Positions 12,301 to 25,446 of a stretch of DNA of 64,000 nt are shown here, piece after piece (the first letter of the stretch is position 1; each line of letters opens with the position of its first letter). The translations under genes were made by a program, and so were the position numbers. This DNA is from Dryocosmus kuriphilus (Eukaryota > Arthropoda > Insecta > Hymenoptera > Cynipidae), in contig CM076193.1 in assembly GCA_038277395.1 (NCBI GenBank), forward strand, positions 179,422,601 to 179,486,600, given 5' to 3'. Under the pieces are notes generated by a model. That model saw nothing but the letters and a program-made list of their open reading frames with translations. It was not told where the DNA came from and made no database searches.

Positions 12301-15300
12301 CCGTAGGGTACTAGTAACCCATTTGGTCGCTCTTTTTGCTGCAGTGATTGGTCTTTGTCAATCATCCGTCGTTTAGTTTTATTCTGGACGCCGCGTCAGT
12401 TAGCCGTTCTGCACCATCCAATTCGTCGTTCAGTCCAGAGCTCAAGTGGACAGTGGAGTGATAGTAACCCACTTTTTCGCCCTTTTTGCTGCAGTGATTG
12501 GTCCTTGTTAGTCATCCGTCGTTTAGCTTTATCCTGTTCGCCGTCTCAGGCAGTCGTTCTGCACCGTCGAATTAATCATGTAGTCCAGATCGCAAGTGGA
12601 CAGTGGGGTGCTAGTAACCCATTTGTCCGCCCTTTTTGTCTGCAGTGATTGGTCTCTGACAGTCATCCGTCGTTTTGTTTTACCCTGGTCGCCGTATCAG
12701 TCAGTCATTCTGCACCATCGAATTCGTCGTGTAGTCCCGAGAACAAGTGGACCGTAGGGTACTAGTAACCCATTTGGTCGCTCTTTTTGCTGCAGTGATT
12801 GGTCTTTGTCAATCATCCGTCGTTTAGTTTTATTCTGGACGCCGCGTCAGTTAGCCGTTCTGCACCATCCAATTCGTCGTTCAGTCCAGAGCTCAAGTGG
12901 ACAGTGGAGTGATAGTAACCCACTTGTTCGCCCTTTTTGCTGCAGTGATTGGTCCTTGTTAGTCATCCGTCGTTTAGCTTTATCCTGTTCGCCGTCTCAG
13001 GCAGTCGTTCTGCACCATCGAATTAATCATGTAGTCCAGATCGCAAGTGGACAGTGGGTTGCTAGTAACCCATTTGTCCGCCCTTTTTGTCTGCAGTGAT
13101 TGGTCTCTGACAGTCATCCGTCGTTTTGTTTTACCCTGGTCGCCGTATCAGTCAGTCATTCTGCACCATCGAATTCGTCGTGTTGTCCCGAGAACAAGTG
13201 GACCGTAGGGTACTAGTAACCCATTTGGTCGCTCTTTTTGCTGCAGTGATTGGTCTTTGTCAATCATCCGTCGTTTAGTTTTATTCTGGACGCCGTGTCA
13301 GTTAGCCGTTCTGCACCATCCAATTCGTCGTTCAGTCCAGAGCTCAAGTGGACAGTGGAGTGATAGTAACCCACTTGTTCGCCCTTTTTGCTGCAGTGAT
13401 TGGTCCTTGTTAGTCATCCGTCGTTTAGCTTTATCCTGTTCGCCGTCTCAGGCAGTCGTTCTGCACCATCGAATTCATCATGTAGTCCAGATCGCAAGTG
13501 GACAGTGGGGTGCTAGTAACCCATTTGTCCGCCCTTTTTGTCTGCAGTGATTGGTCTCTGACAGTCATCCGTCGTTTTGTTTTACCCTGGTCGCCGTATC
13601 AGTCAGTCATTCTGCACCATCGAATTCGTCGTGTAGTCCCGAGAACAAGTGGACCGTAGGGTACCAGTAACCCATTTGGTCGCTCTTTTTGCTGCAGTGA
13701 TTGGTCTTTGTCAATCATCCGTCGTTTAGTTTTATTCTGGACGCCGTGTCAGTTAGCCGTTCTGCACCATCCAATTCGTCGTTCACTCCAGAGCTCAAGT
13801 GGACAGTGGAGTGATAATAACCCACTTGTTCGCCCTTTTTGCTGCAGTGATTGGTCCTTGTTAGTCATCCGTCGTTTAGCTTTATCCTGTTCGCCGTCTC
13901 AGGCAGTCGTTCTGCTCCATCGAATGAATCATGTAGTCCAGATCGCAAGTGGACAGTGGGGTGCTAGTAACCCATTTGTCCGCCCTTTTTGTCTGCAGTG
14001 ATTGGTCTCTGACAGTCATCCGTCGTTTTGTTTTACCCTGGTCGCCGTATCAGTCAGTCATTCTGCACCATCGAATTCGTCGTGTAGTCCCGAGAACAAG
14101 TGGACCGTAGGGTACTAGTAACCCATTTGGTCGCTCTTTTTGCTGCAGTGATTGGTCTTTGTCAATCATCCGTCGTTTAGTTTTATTCTGGACGCCGTGT
14201 CAGTTAGCCGTTCTGCACCATCCAATTCGTCGTTCAGTCCAGAGCTCAAGTGGACAGTGGAGTGATAGTAACCCACTTGTTCGCCCTTTTTGCTGCAGTG
14301 ATTGGTCCTTGTTAGTCATCCGTCGTTTAGCTTTATCCTGTTCGCCGTCTCAGGCAGTCGTTCTGCACCACCGAATTAATCATGTAGTCCAGATCGCAAG
14401 TGGACAGTGGGGTGCTAGTAACCCATTTGTCCGCCCTTTTTGTCTGCAGTGATTGGTCTCTGACAGTCATCCGTCGTTTTGTTTTATCCTGGTCGCCGTA
14501 TCAGTCAGTCATTCTGCACCATCGAATTCGTCGTGTAGTCCCGAGAACAAGTGGACCGTAGGGTACTAGGAACCCATTTGGTCGCTCTTTTTGCTGCAGT
14601 GATTGGTCTTTGTCAATCATCCGTCGTTTAGTTTTATTCTGGACGCCGTGTCAGTTAGCCGTTCTGCACCATCCAATTCGTCGTGCTGTCCAGAGCTCAA
14701 GTGGACAGTGGAGTGACAGTAACCCACTTGTTCGCCCTTTTTGCTGCAGTGATTGGTCCTTGTTAGTCATCCGTCGTTTAGCTTTATCCTGGTCGCCGCC
14801 TCAGGCAGTCGTTCTGCACCATCGAATTAATCATGTAGTCCAGATCGCAAGTGGACAGTGGGGTGCTAGTAACCCATTTGTCCGCCCTTTTTGTCTGCAG
14901 TGATTGGTCTCTGACAGTCATCCGTCGTTTTGTTTTATCCTGGTCGCCGTATCAGTCAGTCATTCTGCACCATCGAATTCGTCGTGTAGTCGGAGAACAA
15001 GTGGACCGTAGGGTACTAGTAACCCATTTGGTCGCTCTTTTTGCCGCAGTGATTGGTCTTTGTCAGTAATCCGTCGTTTGGTTTTATTCTGGACGCCGTG
15101 TCAGTCAGTCTTTCTGCACCATCCAATTCGACGTGCAGTCCAGAGCTCAAGTGGACAGTGGAGTGATAGTAACCCATTTGTTCGCCCTTTTTGCTGCAGT
15201 GATTGGTCCTTGTTAGTCATTCGTCGTTTAGCTTTATCCTGTTCGCCCTCTCAGGCAGTCGTTCTGCACCATCGAATTAATCATGTAGTCCAGATCGCAA

Positions 15301-18300
15301 GTGGACAGTGGGGTGCTAGTAACCCATTTGTCCGCCCTTTCTGTCTGCAGTCATTGGTCTCTGACAGTCATCCGTCGTCGTTTTGTTTTATCCTGGTCGC
15401 CGTATCAGTCAGTCATTCTGCACCATCGAATTCGTCGTGTAGTCCGAGAACAAGTGGACAGTAGGGTACTAGTAACCCATTTGGTCGCTCTTTTTGCCGC
15501 AGTGATTGGTCTTTGTCAGTAATCCGTCGTTTAGTTTTATTCTGGACGCCGTGTCAGTCAGTCGTTCTGCACCATCCAATTCGACGTGCAGTCCAGAGCT
15601 CAAGTGGACAGTGGAGTGATAGTAACCCATTTGTTCGCCCTTTTTGCTGCAGTGATTGGTCCTTGTTAGTCATCCGTCGTTTAGCTTTATCCTGGTCGCC
15701 GTCTCAGGCAGTCGTTCTGCACCATCGAATTAATCATGTAGTCCAGATCGCAAGTGGACAGTGGGGTGCTAGTAACCCATTTGTCCGCCCTTTCTGTCTG
15801 CAGTCATTGGTCTCTGACAGTCATCCGTCGTTTTATTTTATCCTGCTCGCCGTATCAGTCAGTCATTCTGCACCATCCAATTCGTCGTTTAGTCCCGAAA
15901 ACAAGTGGACCGTAGGGTACTAGTAACCCATTTGGTCGCTCTTTTTGCTGCAGTGATTGGTCTTTGTCAGTCATCCGTCGTTTAGTTTTATTCTGGACGC
16001 CGTGTCAGTCAGTCGTTCTGCACCATCCAATTCGTCGTGCAGTCCAGAGCTCAAGTGGACAGTGGAGTGATAGTAACCCACTTGTTCGCCCTTTTTGCTG
16101 CAGTGATTGGTCCTTGTTAGTCATCCGTCGTTTAGCTTTATCCTGTTCGCCGTCTCAGGCAGTCGTTCTGCACCATCGAATTAATCATGTAGTCCAGATC
16201 GCAAGTGGACAGTGGGGTGCTAGTAACCCATTTGTCCGCCCTTTTTGTCTGCAGTGATTGGTCTCTGACAGTCATCCGTCGTTTTGTTTTACCCTGGTCG
16301 CCGTATCAGTCAGTCATTCTGCACCATCGAATTCGTCGTGTAGTCCCGAGAACAAGTGGACCGTAGGGTACTAGTAACCCATTTGGTCGCTCTTTTTGCT
16401 GCAGTGATTGGTCTTTGTCAATCATCCGTCGTTTAGTTTTATTCTGGACGCCGCGTCAGTTAGCCGTTCTGCACCATCCAATTCGTCGTTCAGTCCAGAG
16501 CTCAAGTGGACAGTGGAGTGATAGTAACCCACTTGTTCGCCCTTTTTGCTGCAGTGATTGGTCCTTGTTAGTCATCCGTCGTTTAGCTTTATCCTGGTCG
16601 CCGTCTCAGGCAGTCGTTCTGCACCATCGAATTAATCATGTAGTCCAGATCGCAAGTGGACAGTGGGGTGCTAGTAACCCATTTGTCCGCCCTTTCTGTC
16701 TGCAGTCATTGGTCTCTGACAGTCATCCGTCGTTTTGTTTTATCCTGCTCGCCGTATCAGTCAGTCATTCTGCACCATCCAATTCGTCGTTTAGTCCCGA
16801 AAACAAGTGGACCGTAGGGTACTAGTAACCCATTTTGTCGCTCTTTTTGCTGCAGTGATTGGTCTTTGTCAGTCATCCGTCGTTTAGTTTTATTCTGGAC
16901 GCCGTGTCAGTCAGTCGTTCTGCACCATCCAATTCGTCGTGCAGTCCAGAGCTCAAGTGGACAGTGGAGTGATAGTAACCCACTTTTTCGCCCTTTTTGC
17001 TGCAGTGATTGGTCCTTGTTAGTCATCCGTCGTTTAGCTTTATCCTGTTCGCCGTCTCAGGCAGTCGTTCTGCACCGTCGAATTAATCATGTAGTCCAGA
17101 TCGCAAGTGGACAGTGGGGTGCTAGTAACCCATTTGTCCGCCCTTTTTGTCTGCAGTGATTGGTCTCTGACAGTCATCCGTCGTTTTGTTTTACCTTGGT
17201 CGCCGTATCAGTCAGTCATTCTGCACCATCGAATTCGTCGTGTAGTCCCGAGAACAAGTGGACCGTAGGGTACTAGTAACCCATTTGGTCGCTCTTTTTG
17301 CTGCAGTGATTGGTCTTTGTCAATCATCCGTCGTTTAGTTTTATTCTGGACGCCGCGTCAGTTAGCCGTTCTGCACCATCCAATTCGTCGTTCAGTCCAG
17401 AGCTCAAGTGGACAGTGGAGTGATAGTAACCCACTTGTTCGCCCTTTTTGCTGCAGTGATTGGTCCTTGTTAGTCATCCGTCGTTTAGCTTTATCCTGTT
17501 CGCCGTCTCAGGCAGTCGTTCTGCACCATCGAATTAATCATGTAGTCCAGATCGCAAGTGGACAGTGGGGTGCTAGTAACCCATTTGTCCGCCCTTTTTG
17601 TCTGCAGTGATTGGTCTCTGACAGTCATCCGTCGTTTTGTTTTACCCTGGTCGCCGTATCAGTCAGTCATTCTGCACCATCGAATTCGTCGTGTAGTCCC
17701 GAGAACAAGTGGACCGTAGGGTACTAGTAACCCATTTGGTCGCTCTTTTTGCTGCAGTGATTGGTCTTTGTCAATCATCCGTCGTTTAGTTTTATTCTGG
17801 ACGCCGTGTCAGTTAGCCGTTCTGCACCATCCAATTCGTCGTTAAGTCCAGAGCTCAAGTGGACAGTGGAGTGATAGTAACCCACTTGTTCACCCTTTTT
17901 GCTGCAGTGATTGGTCCTTGTTAGTCATCCGTCGTTTAGCTTTATCCTGTTCGCCGTCTCAGGCAGTCGTTCTGCACCATCGAATTAATCATGTAGTCCA
18001 GATCGCAAGTGGACAGTGGGGTGCTAGTAACCCATTTGTCCGCCCTTTCTGTCTGCAGTGATTGGTCTCTGACAGTCATCCGTCGTTTTGTTTTACCCTG
18101 GTCGCCATATCAGTCAGTCATTCTGCACCATCGAATTCGTCGTGTAGTCCCGAGAACAAGTGGACCGTAGGGTACTAGTAACCCATTCGGTCGCTCTTTT
18201 TGCTGCAGTGATTGGTCTTTGTCAATCATCCGTCGTTTAGTTTTATTCTGGACGCCGTGTCAGTTAGCCGTTCTGCACCATCCAATTCGTCGTTCAGTCC

Positions 18301-20012
18301 AGAGCTCAAGTGGACAGTGGAGTGATAGTAACCCACTTGTTCGCCCTTTTTGCTGCAGTGATTGGTCCTTGTTAGTCATCCGTCGTTTAGCTTTATCCTG
18401 TTCGCCGTCTCAGGCAGTCGTTCTGCACCACCGAATTAATCATGTAGTCCAGATCGCAAGTGGACAGTGGGGTGCTAGTAACCCATTTGTCCGCCCTTTT
18501 TGTCTGCAGTGATTGGTCTCTGACAGTCATCCGTCGTTTTGTTTTATCCTGGTCGCCGTATCAGTCAGTCATTCTGCACCATCGAATTCGTCGTGTAGTC
18601 CCGAGAACAAGTGGACCGTAGGGTACTAGTAACCCATTCGGTCGCTCTTTTTGCCGCAGTGATTGGTCTTTGTCAATCATTCGTCGTTTAGTTTTATTCT
18701 GGACGCCGTGTCAGTTAGCCGTTCTGCACCATCCAATTCGTCGTGCAGTCCAGAGCTCAAGTGGACAGTGGAGTGACAGTAACCCACTTGTTCGCCCTTT
18801 TTGCTGCAGTGATTGGTCCTTGTTAGTCATCCGTCGTTTAGCTTTATCCTGGTCGCCGCCTCAGGCAGTCGTTCTGCACCATCGAATTAATCATGTAGTC
18901 CAGATCGCAAGTGGACAGTGGGGTGCTAGTAACCCATTTGTCCGCCCTTTTTGTCTGCAGTGATTGGTCTCTGACAGTCATCCGTCGTTTTGTTTTATCC
19001 TGGTCGCCGTATCAGTCAGTCATTCTGCACCATCGAATTCGTCGTGTAGTCGGAGAACAAGTGGACCGTAGGGTACTAGTAACCCATTTGGTCGCTCTTT
19101 TTGCCGCAGTGATTGGTCTTTGTCAGTAATCCGTCGTTTGGTTTTATTCTGGACGCCGTGTCAGTCAGTCGTTCTGCACCATCCAATTCGACGTGCAGTC
19201 CAGAGCTCAAGTGGACAGTGGAGTGATAGTAACCCATTTGTTCGCCCTTTTTGCTGCAGTGATTGGTCCTTGTTAGTCATTCGTCGTTTAGCTTTATCCT
19301 GTTCGCCCTCTCAGGCAGTCGTTCTGCACCATCGAATTAATCATGTAGTCCAGATCGCAAGTGGACAGTGGGTGGGTGCTAGTAACCCATTTGTCCGCCC
19401 TTTCTGTCTGCAGTCATTGGTCTCTGACAGTCATCCGCCGTTTTGTTTTATCCTGGTCGCCGTATCAGTCAGTCATTCTGCACCATCGAATTCGTCGTGT
19501 AGTCCGAGAACAAGTGGACAGTAGGGTACTAGTAACCCATTTGGTCGCTCTTTTTGCCGCAGTGATTGGTCTTTGTCAGTAATCCGTCGTTTAGTTTTAT
19601 TCTGGACGCCGTGTCAGTCAGTCGTTCTGCACCATCCAATTCGACGTGCAGTCCAGAGCTCAAGTGGACAGTGGAGTGATAGTAACCCATTTGTTCGCCC
19701 TTTTTGCTGCAGTGATTGGTCCTTGTTAGTCATCCGTCGTTTAGCTTTAGCCTGGTCGCCGTCTCAGGCAGTCGTTCTGCACCATCGAATTAATCATGTA
19801 GTCCAGATCGCAAGTGGACAGTGGGGTGCTAGTAACCCATTTGTCCGCCCTTTCTGTCTGCAGTCATTGGTCTCTGACAGTCATCCGTCGTTTTGTTTTA
19901 TCCTGGTCGCCGTATCAGTCAGTCATTCTGCACCATCGAATTCGTCGTGTAGTCCGAGAACAAGTGGACCGTAGGGTACTAGTAACCCATTTGGTCGCTC
20001 TTTTTGCTGCAG
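3331..20012 (+). repeat. 451-bp higher-order repeat (A-B-C), about 37 units
   Basis: Three diverged monomers alternate in fixed order. A, 150 bp, starts tgattggtctttgtca and carries ctggacgcc and cagagctcaag. B, 151 bp, starts tgattggtccttgttag and carries aatcatgtagtccagatcgc. C, 150 bp, starts tgattggtctctgacag and carries gtggaccgtagggtac. The first unit reads A 3331-3480, B 3481-3631, C 3632-3781. Units differ from one another by a few bases, whereas A, B and C differ strongly, which is the signature of higher-order homogenisation. Between about 9200 and 11450 several units are 450 bp because C lost one base. Confidence 0.93.
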
Positions 20013-21417
20013 TGATTGGTCTTTGTCAGTCATCCGTCGTTTAGTTTTATGCTGGACGCCGTGTCAGTCAGTCGTTCTGCACCATCCAATTCGTCGTGCA
20101 GTCCAGAGCTCAAGTGGACAGTGGAGTGTTAGTAACCCATTTGTTCGCCATTTTTGCTGCAGTGATTGGTCCTTGTTAGTCATCCGTCGTCTATTTTTAT
20201 CCTGGTCGCCGTATCAGTCAGTCGTTCTGTACCATCGAGTTCGTCGTGTAGTCCCGAGTACAAGTGGACAGTGAGGTGCTAGTAACCCATTTGGGCGCTC
20301 TTTTTGCTGCAGTGATTGGTCTTTGTCAGTAATCCGTCGTTTAGTTTTATTCTGGACGCCGTGTCAGTCAGTCGTTCTGCACCATCCAATTCGTCGTGCA
20401 GTCCAGAGCTCAAGTGGACAGTGGAGTGATAGTAACCCATTTGTTCGCCCTTTTTGCTGCAGTGATTGGTCCTTGTTAGTCATCCGTCGTTTATTTTTAT
20501 CCTGGTCGCCGTATCAGTCAGTCGTTCTGTACCATCGAGTTCGTCGTGTAGTCCCGAGTACAAGTGGACAGTGAGGTGCTAGTAACCCATTTGGTCGCTC
20601 TTTTTGCTGCAGTGATTGGTCTTTGTCAGTAATCCGTCGTTTATTTTTATCCTGGTCGCCGTATCAGTCAGTCGTTCTGCACCATCCAATTCGTCGTGCA
20701 GTCCAGAGCTCAAGTGGACTGTGGAGAGATAGTAACCCATTTGTTCGCCCTTTTTGCTGCAGTGATTGGTCCTTGTTAGTCATCCGTCGTTTATTTTTAT
20801 CCTGGTCGCCGTATCAGTCAGTCGTTCTGCACCATCCAATTCGTCGTGCAGTCCAGAGCTCAAGTGGACTGTGGAGAGATAGTAACCCATTTGTTCGCCC
20901 TTTTTGCTGCATTGATTGGTCCTTGTTAGTCATCCGTCGTTTATTTTTATCCTGGTCGCCGTATCAGTCAGTCGTTCTGTACCATCGAGTTCGTCGTGTA
21001 GTCCCGAGTACAAGTGGACAGTGAGGTGCTAGTAACCCATTTGGTCGCTCTTTTTGCTGCAGTGATTGGTCTTTGTCAGTAATCCGTCGTTTAGTTTTAT
21101 TCTGGACGCCGTGTCAGTCAGTCGTTCTGCACCATCCAATTCGTCGTGCAGTCCAGAGCTCAAGTGGACAGTGGACTGATTGTAACCCATTTGTTCGCCC
21201 TTGTTGCTGCAGTGATTGGTCCTTGTTAGTCATCCGTCGTTTTGTTTTATCCTGATCGCCCTATCAGTCAGTCATTCTGCACCATCGAATTCGTCGTGTA
21301 GTCCCGAGAACAAGTGTACCGTAGGGTACTAGTAACCCGTTTGGTCGCTCTTTTTGCTGCAGTGATTGGTCTTTGTTAGTCATCCGTCGTTTAGTTTTAT
21401 TCTGGACGCCGTGTCAG
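20013..21417 (+). repeat. Satellite sub-block with two-monomer (300-bp) periodicity
   Basis: The A-B-C order breaks down here. The A-type monomer alternates with a hybrid D monomer that opens like B (tccttgttag) but continues with ttatttttatcctgg and gtaccatcgagttcgtcgtgtag. A-D pairs start at 20013 and 20313. A three-monomer stretch (20613-21062) has D-like fronts joined to A-like tails, and A-D-type pairs resume at 21063 and 21363. The mixed monomers look like products of unequal exchange between monomer types at the array margin. Confidence 0.85.
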
Positions 21418-22570
21418 TCAGTCGTTCTGCACCATTCAATTCGTCGTGCAGTCCAGAGCTCAAGTGGACAGTGGAGTGATAGTAACCCATTTGTTCGCCC
21501 TTTTTGCTGCAGTGATTGGTCCTTGTTAGTCATTCGTCGTTTATTTTTATCCTGGTCGCCATATCAGTCAGTCGTTCTGTACCATCGAGTTCGTCGTGTA
21601 GTCCCGAGTACAAGTGGACAGTGAGGTGCTAGCTACCCATTTGGTAGCCCTTTTTCTGCAATGATTGGTCTCCATCAGTCATCCGTCGTTTAGTTTTATC
21701 CTGTTCGCCGTACAAGTCAGTCGTTCTGCACCATTGAATTAGTCAGGTAGTCCCGATTACAAGTGGACAATGGGGTGCTAGTAACCCATTTGGTCGCCCT
21801 TTTTGCTTGCAGTGATTGGTCTCTGACAGTCATCCGTCGTTTTGTTTTATCCTGGTCGCCGTATCAGTCAGTCATTTTGCGCCAACCAATTCGTCGTGTA
21901 GTCCCGAGAACAAGTGGACCGTAGGGTACTAGTAACCCACTTGGTCGCTCTTTTTGCTGCAGTGATTGGTCTTTGTCAGTCATCCGTCATTTAGCTTTAT
22001 CCTGGTCGCCGTCTCAGGCGGTCATTCTGCACCATCGAATTAATCATATAGTCCAGATCGCAAGTGGACGGTGGGGTGCTAGTAACCCATTTGTCCGCCC
22101 TTTTTGTCTGCAGTGATTGGTCTCTGACAGTCATCCGTCGTTTTGTTTTATCCTGGTCGCCCTATCAGTCAGTCATTCTGCACCATTGAATTCGTCGTGT
22201 AGTCCCGAGAACAAGTGGACCGTAGTGTAGTATTAACCCATTTGGTCGCTCTTTTTGCTGCAGTGATTGGTCTTTGTTTGTCATCCGTCGTTTAGTTTTA
22301 TTCTGGACGCCGTGTCAGTCAGTCGTTCTGCACCAACCAATTCGTCGTGCAGTCCAGAGCTCAAGTGGACAGTGGAGTGATAGTAACCCATTTGTTCGCC
22401 CTTTTTGCTGCAGTGATTGGTCCTTGTTAGTCATCCGTCGTTTATTTTTATCCTGGTCGCCGTATCAGTCAGTCGTTCTGTATCATCGAGTTCGTCGTGA
22501 AGTCCCGAGTACAAATGGACAGTGAGGTCTAGTAACCCATTTGGTCACCCTTTTTGGCTGCAGTGATTGA

Positions 22571-22760
22571 CAGTCGAATTTCAATCAATTATTGCTGAAA
22601 TTCTTTCATTCTCCTCATAATTCAGTGTACAAAACGTGTATTTTAAAATTACATTACGATTTTTTATTAAGCTTTCCATAAATTTACCATAAATTTACAA
22701 TAAATATTCACATGTCTACTGTTCTATTATTGATTATGCAGTACTTCAGTCCGCAAGCCG
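22571..22760 (+). repeat. Satellite edge module, copy 2 (internal)
   Basis: Internal copy of the ~190-bp module, entered from the satellite at ctgcagtgattgac and left at tctgcaccat. It contains attgctgaaattctttcat, aagctttccataaattt and attatgcagtacttcagtcc. It is almost identical to copies 3 and 4 and more distant from copies 1 and 5. Confidence 0.9.
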
Positions 22761-23913
22761 ACTGTACGTCTGCACCATCCAATTCGTCGTGCAGTCCAGA
22801 GCTCAAGTGGACAGTGGAGTGATAGTAACCCATTTGTTCGCCCTTTTTGCTGCAGTGATTGGTCCTTGTTAGTCATCCGTCGTTTATTTTTATCCTGGTC
22901 GCCATATCAGTCAGTCGTTCTGTACCATCGAGTTCGTCGTGTAGTCCCAAGTACAAGTGGACAGTGAGGTGCTAGTTACCCATTTGGTAGCCCTTTTTCT
23001 GCAATGATTGGTCTCCGTCAGTCATCCGTCGTTTAGTTTTATCCTGTTCGCCGTACAAGTCAGTCGTTCTGCACCATTGAATTAGTCAGGTAGTCCCGAT
23101 TACAAGTGGACAATGGGGTGCTAGTAACCCATTTGGTCGCCCTTTTTGCTTGCAGTGATTGGTCTCTGACAGTCATCCGTCGTTTTGTTTTATCCTGGTC
23201 GCCGTATCAGTCAGTCATTTTGCGCCAACCAATTCGTCGTGTAGTCCCGAGAACAAGTGGACCGTAGGGTACTAGTAACCCACTTGGTCGCTCTTTTTGC
23301 TGCAGTGATTGGTCTTTGTCAGTCATCCGTCATTTAGCTTTATCCTGGTCGCCGTCTCAGGCGGTCATTCTGCACCATCGAATTAATCATGTAGTCCAGA
23401 TCGCAAGTGGACAGTGGGGTGCTAGTAACCCATTTGTCCGCCCTTTTTGTCTGCAGTGATTGGTCTCTGACAGTCATCCGTCGTTTTGTTTTATCCTGGT
23501 CGCCCTATCAGTCAGTCATTCTGCACCATCGAATTCGTCGTGTAGTCCCGAGAACAAGTGGACCGTAGTGTAGTATTAACCCATTTGGTCGCTCTTTTTG
23601 CTGCAGTGATTGGTCTTTGTTTGTCATCCGTCGTTTAGTTTTATTCTGGACGCCGTGTCAGTCAGTCGTTCTGCACCATCCAATTTGTCGTGCAGTCCAG
23701 AGCTCAAGTGGACAGTGGAGTGATAGTAACCCATTTGTTCGCTCTTTTTGCTGCAGTGATTGGTCCTTGTTAGTCATCCGTCGTTTATTTTTATCCTGGT
23801 CGCCGTATCAGTCAGTCGTTCTGTATCATCGAGTTCGTCGTGAAGTCCCGAGTACAAATGGACAGTGAGGTCTAGTAACCCATTTGGTCGCCCTTTTTGG
23901 CTGCAGTGATTGA

Positions 23914-24103
23914 CAGTCGAATTTCAATCAATTATTGCTGAAATTCTTTCATTCTCCTCATAATTCAGTGTACAAAACGTGTATTTTAAAATTACATTAG
24001 GATTTTTTATTAAGCTTTCCATAAATTTACCATAAATTTACAATAAATATTCACATGTCTACTGTTCTATTATTGATTGTGCAGTACTTCAGTCCGCAAG
24101 CCG
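23914..24103 (+). repeat. Satellite edge module, copy 3 (internal)
   Basis: Lies exactly 1,343 bp from copies 2 and 4 and is nearly identical to them. Small differences include acattagga for acattacga near 23996 and attgtgcag for attatgcag. Same junction phases with the satellite as the other copies. Confidence 0.9.
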
Positions 24104-25256
24104 ACTGTACGTCTGCACCATCCAATTCGTCGTGCAGTCCAGAGCTCAAGTGGACAGTGGAGTGATAGTAACCCATTTGTTCGCCCTTTTTGCTGCAGTG
24201 ATTGGTCCTTGTTAGTCATCCGTCGTTTATTTTTATCCTGGTCGCCATATCAGTCAGTCGTTCTGTACCATCGAGTTCGTCGTGTAGTCCCGAGTACAAG
24301 TGGACAGTGAGGTGCTAGTTACCCATTTCGTAGCCCTTTTTCTGCAATGATTGGTCTCCGTCAGTCATCCGTCGTTTAGTTTTATCCTGTTCGCCGTACA
24401 AGTCAGTCGTTCTGCACCATTGAATTAGTCAGGTAGTCCCGATTACAAGTGGACAATGGGGTGCTAGTAACCCATTTGGTCGCCCTTTTTGCCTGCAGTG
24501 ATTGGTCTCTGACAGTCATCCGTCGTTTTGTTTTATCCTGGTCGCCGTATCAGTCAGTCATTTTGCGCCATCCAATTCGTCGTGTAGTCCCGAGAACAAG
24601 TGGACCGTAAGGTACTAGTAACCCACTTGGTCGCTCTTTTTGCTGCAGTGATTGGTCTTTGTCAGTCATCCGTCATTTAGCTTTATCCTGGTCGCCGTCT
24701 CAGGCGGTCATTCTGCACCATCGAATTAATCATGTAGTCCAGATCGCAAGTGGACAGTGGGGTGCTAGTAACCCATTTGTCCGCCCTTTTTGTCTGCAGT
24801 GATTGGTCTCTGACAGTCATCCGTCGTTTTGTTTTATCCTGGTCGCCCTATCAGTCAGTCATTCTGCACCATCGAATTCGTCGTGTAGTCCCGAGAACAA
24901 GTGGACCGTAGTGTACTATTAACCCATTTGGTCGCTCTTTTTGCTGCAGTGATTGGTCTTTGTTTGTCATCCGTCATTTAGTTTTATTCTGGACGCCGTG
25001 TCAGTCAGTCGTTCTGCACCATCCAATTCGTCGTGCAGTCCAGAGCTCAAGTGGACAGTGGAGTGATAGTAAACCATTTGTTCGCCCTTTTTGCTGCAGT
25101 GATTGGTCCTTGTTAGTCATCCGTCGTTTATTTTTATTCTGGTCGCCGTATCAGTCAGTCGTTCTGTATCATCGAGTTCGTCGTGAAGTCCCGAGTACAA
25201 ATGGACAGTGAGGTCTAGTAACCCATTTGGTCGCCCTTTTTGGCTGCAGTGATTGA

Positions 25257-25446
25257 CAGTCGAATTTCAATCAATTATTGCTGAAATTCTTTCATTCTCC
25301 TCATAATTCAGTGTACAAAACGTGTATTTTAAAATTACATTACGATTTTTTATTAAGCTTTCCATAAATTTACCATAAATTTACAATAAATATTCACATG
25401 TCTACTGTTCTATTATTGATTATGCAGTACTTCAGTCCGCAAGCCG
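25257..25446 (+). repeat. Satellite edge module, copy 4 (internal)
   Basis: Third member of the 1,343-bp composite unit. It is followed by only about 2.7 satellite monomers (25447-25851), which are more diverged than those in the core array, before the final module at 25852. Confidence 0.9.

Larger units (their letters stand above)
21418..25446 (+). repeat. 1,343-bp composite repeat, three copies
   Basis: Three consecutive copies (about 21418-22760, 22761-24103, 24104-25446) are nearly identical and spaced by exactly 1,343 bp. This can be measured at the edge-module starts 22571, 23914 and 25257 and at repeated words such as ggtagccctttttctgcaat. Each copy is about 1,150 bp of satellite (roughly 7.7 monomers) followed by the ~190-bp edge module. 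The three copies share private variants, for example gcgcca for gcacca and an aaatggac variant, so they amplified as one unit and recently. Confidence 0.92.

Noticed and set aside
3341..25211. Dozens of 60-136-codon frames with repeated peptides (VIRRLVLFWTP, VVLHHPIRR and the like)
   Set aside because: They are translations of the satellite monomers. They restart with each unit, begin at non-ATG or arbitrary codons and contain no independent conservation beyond the DNA repeat.
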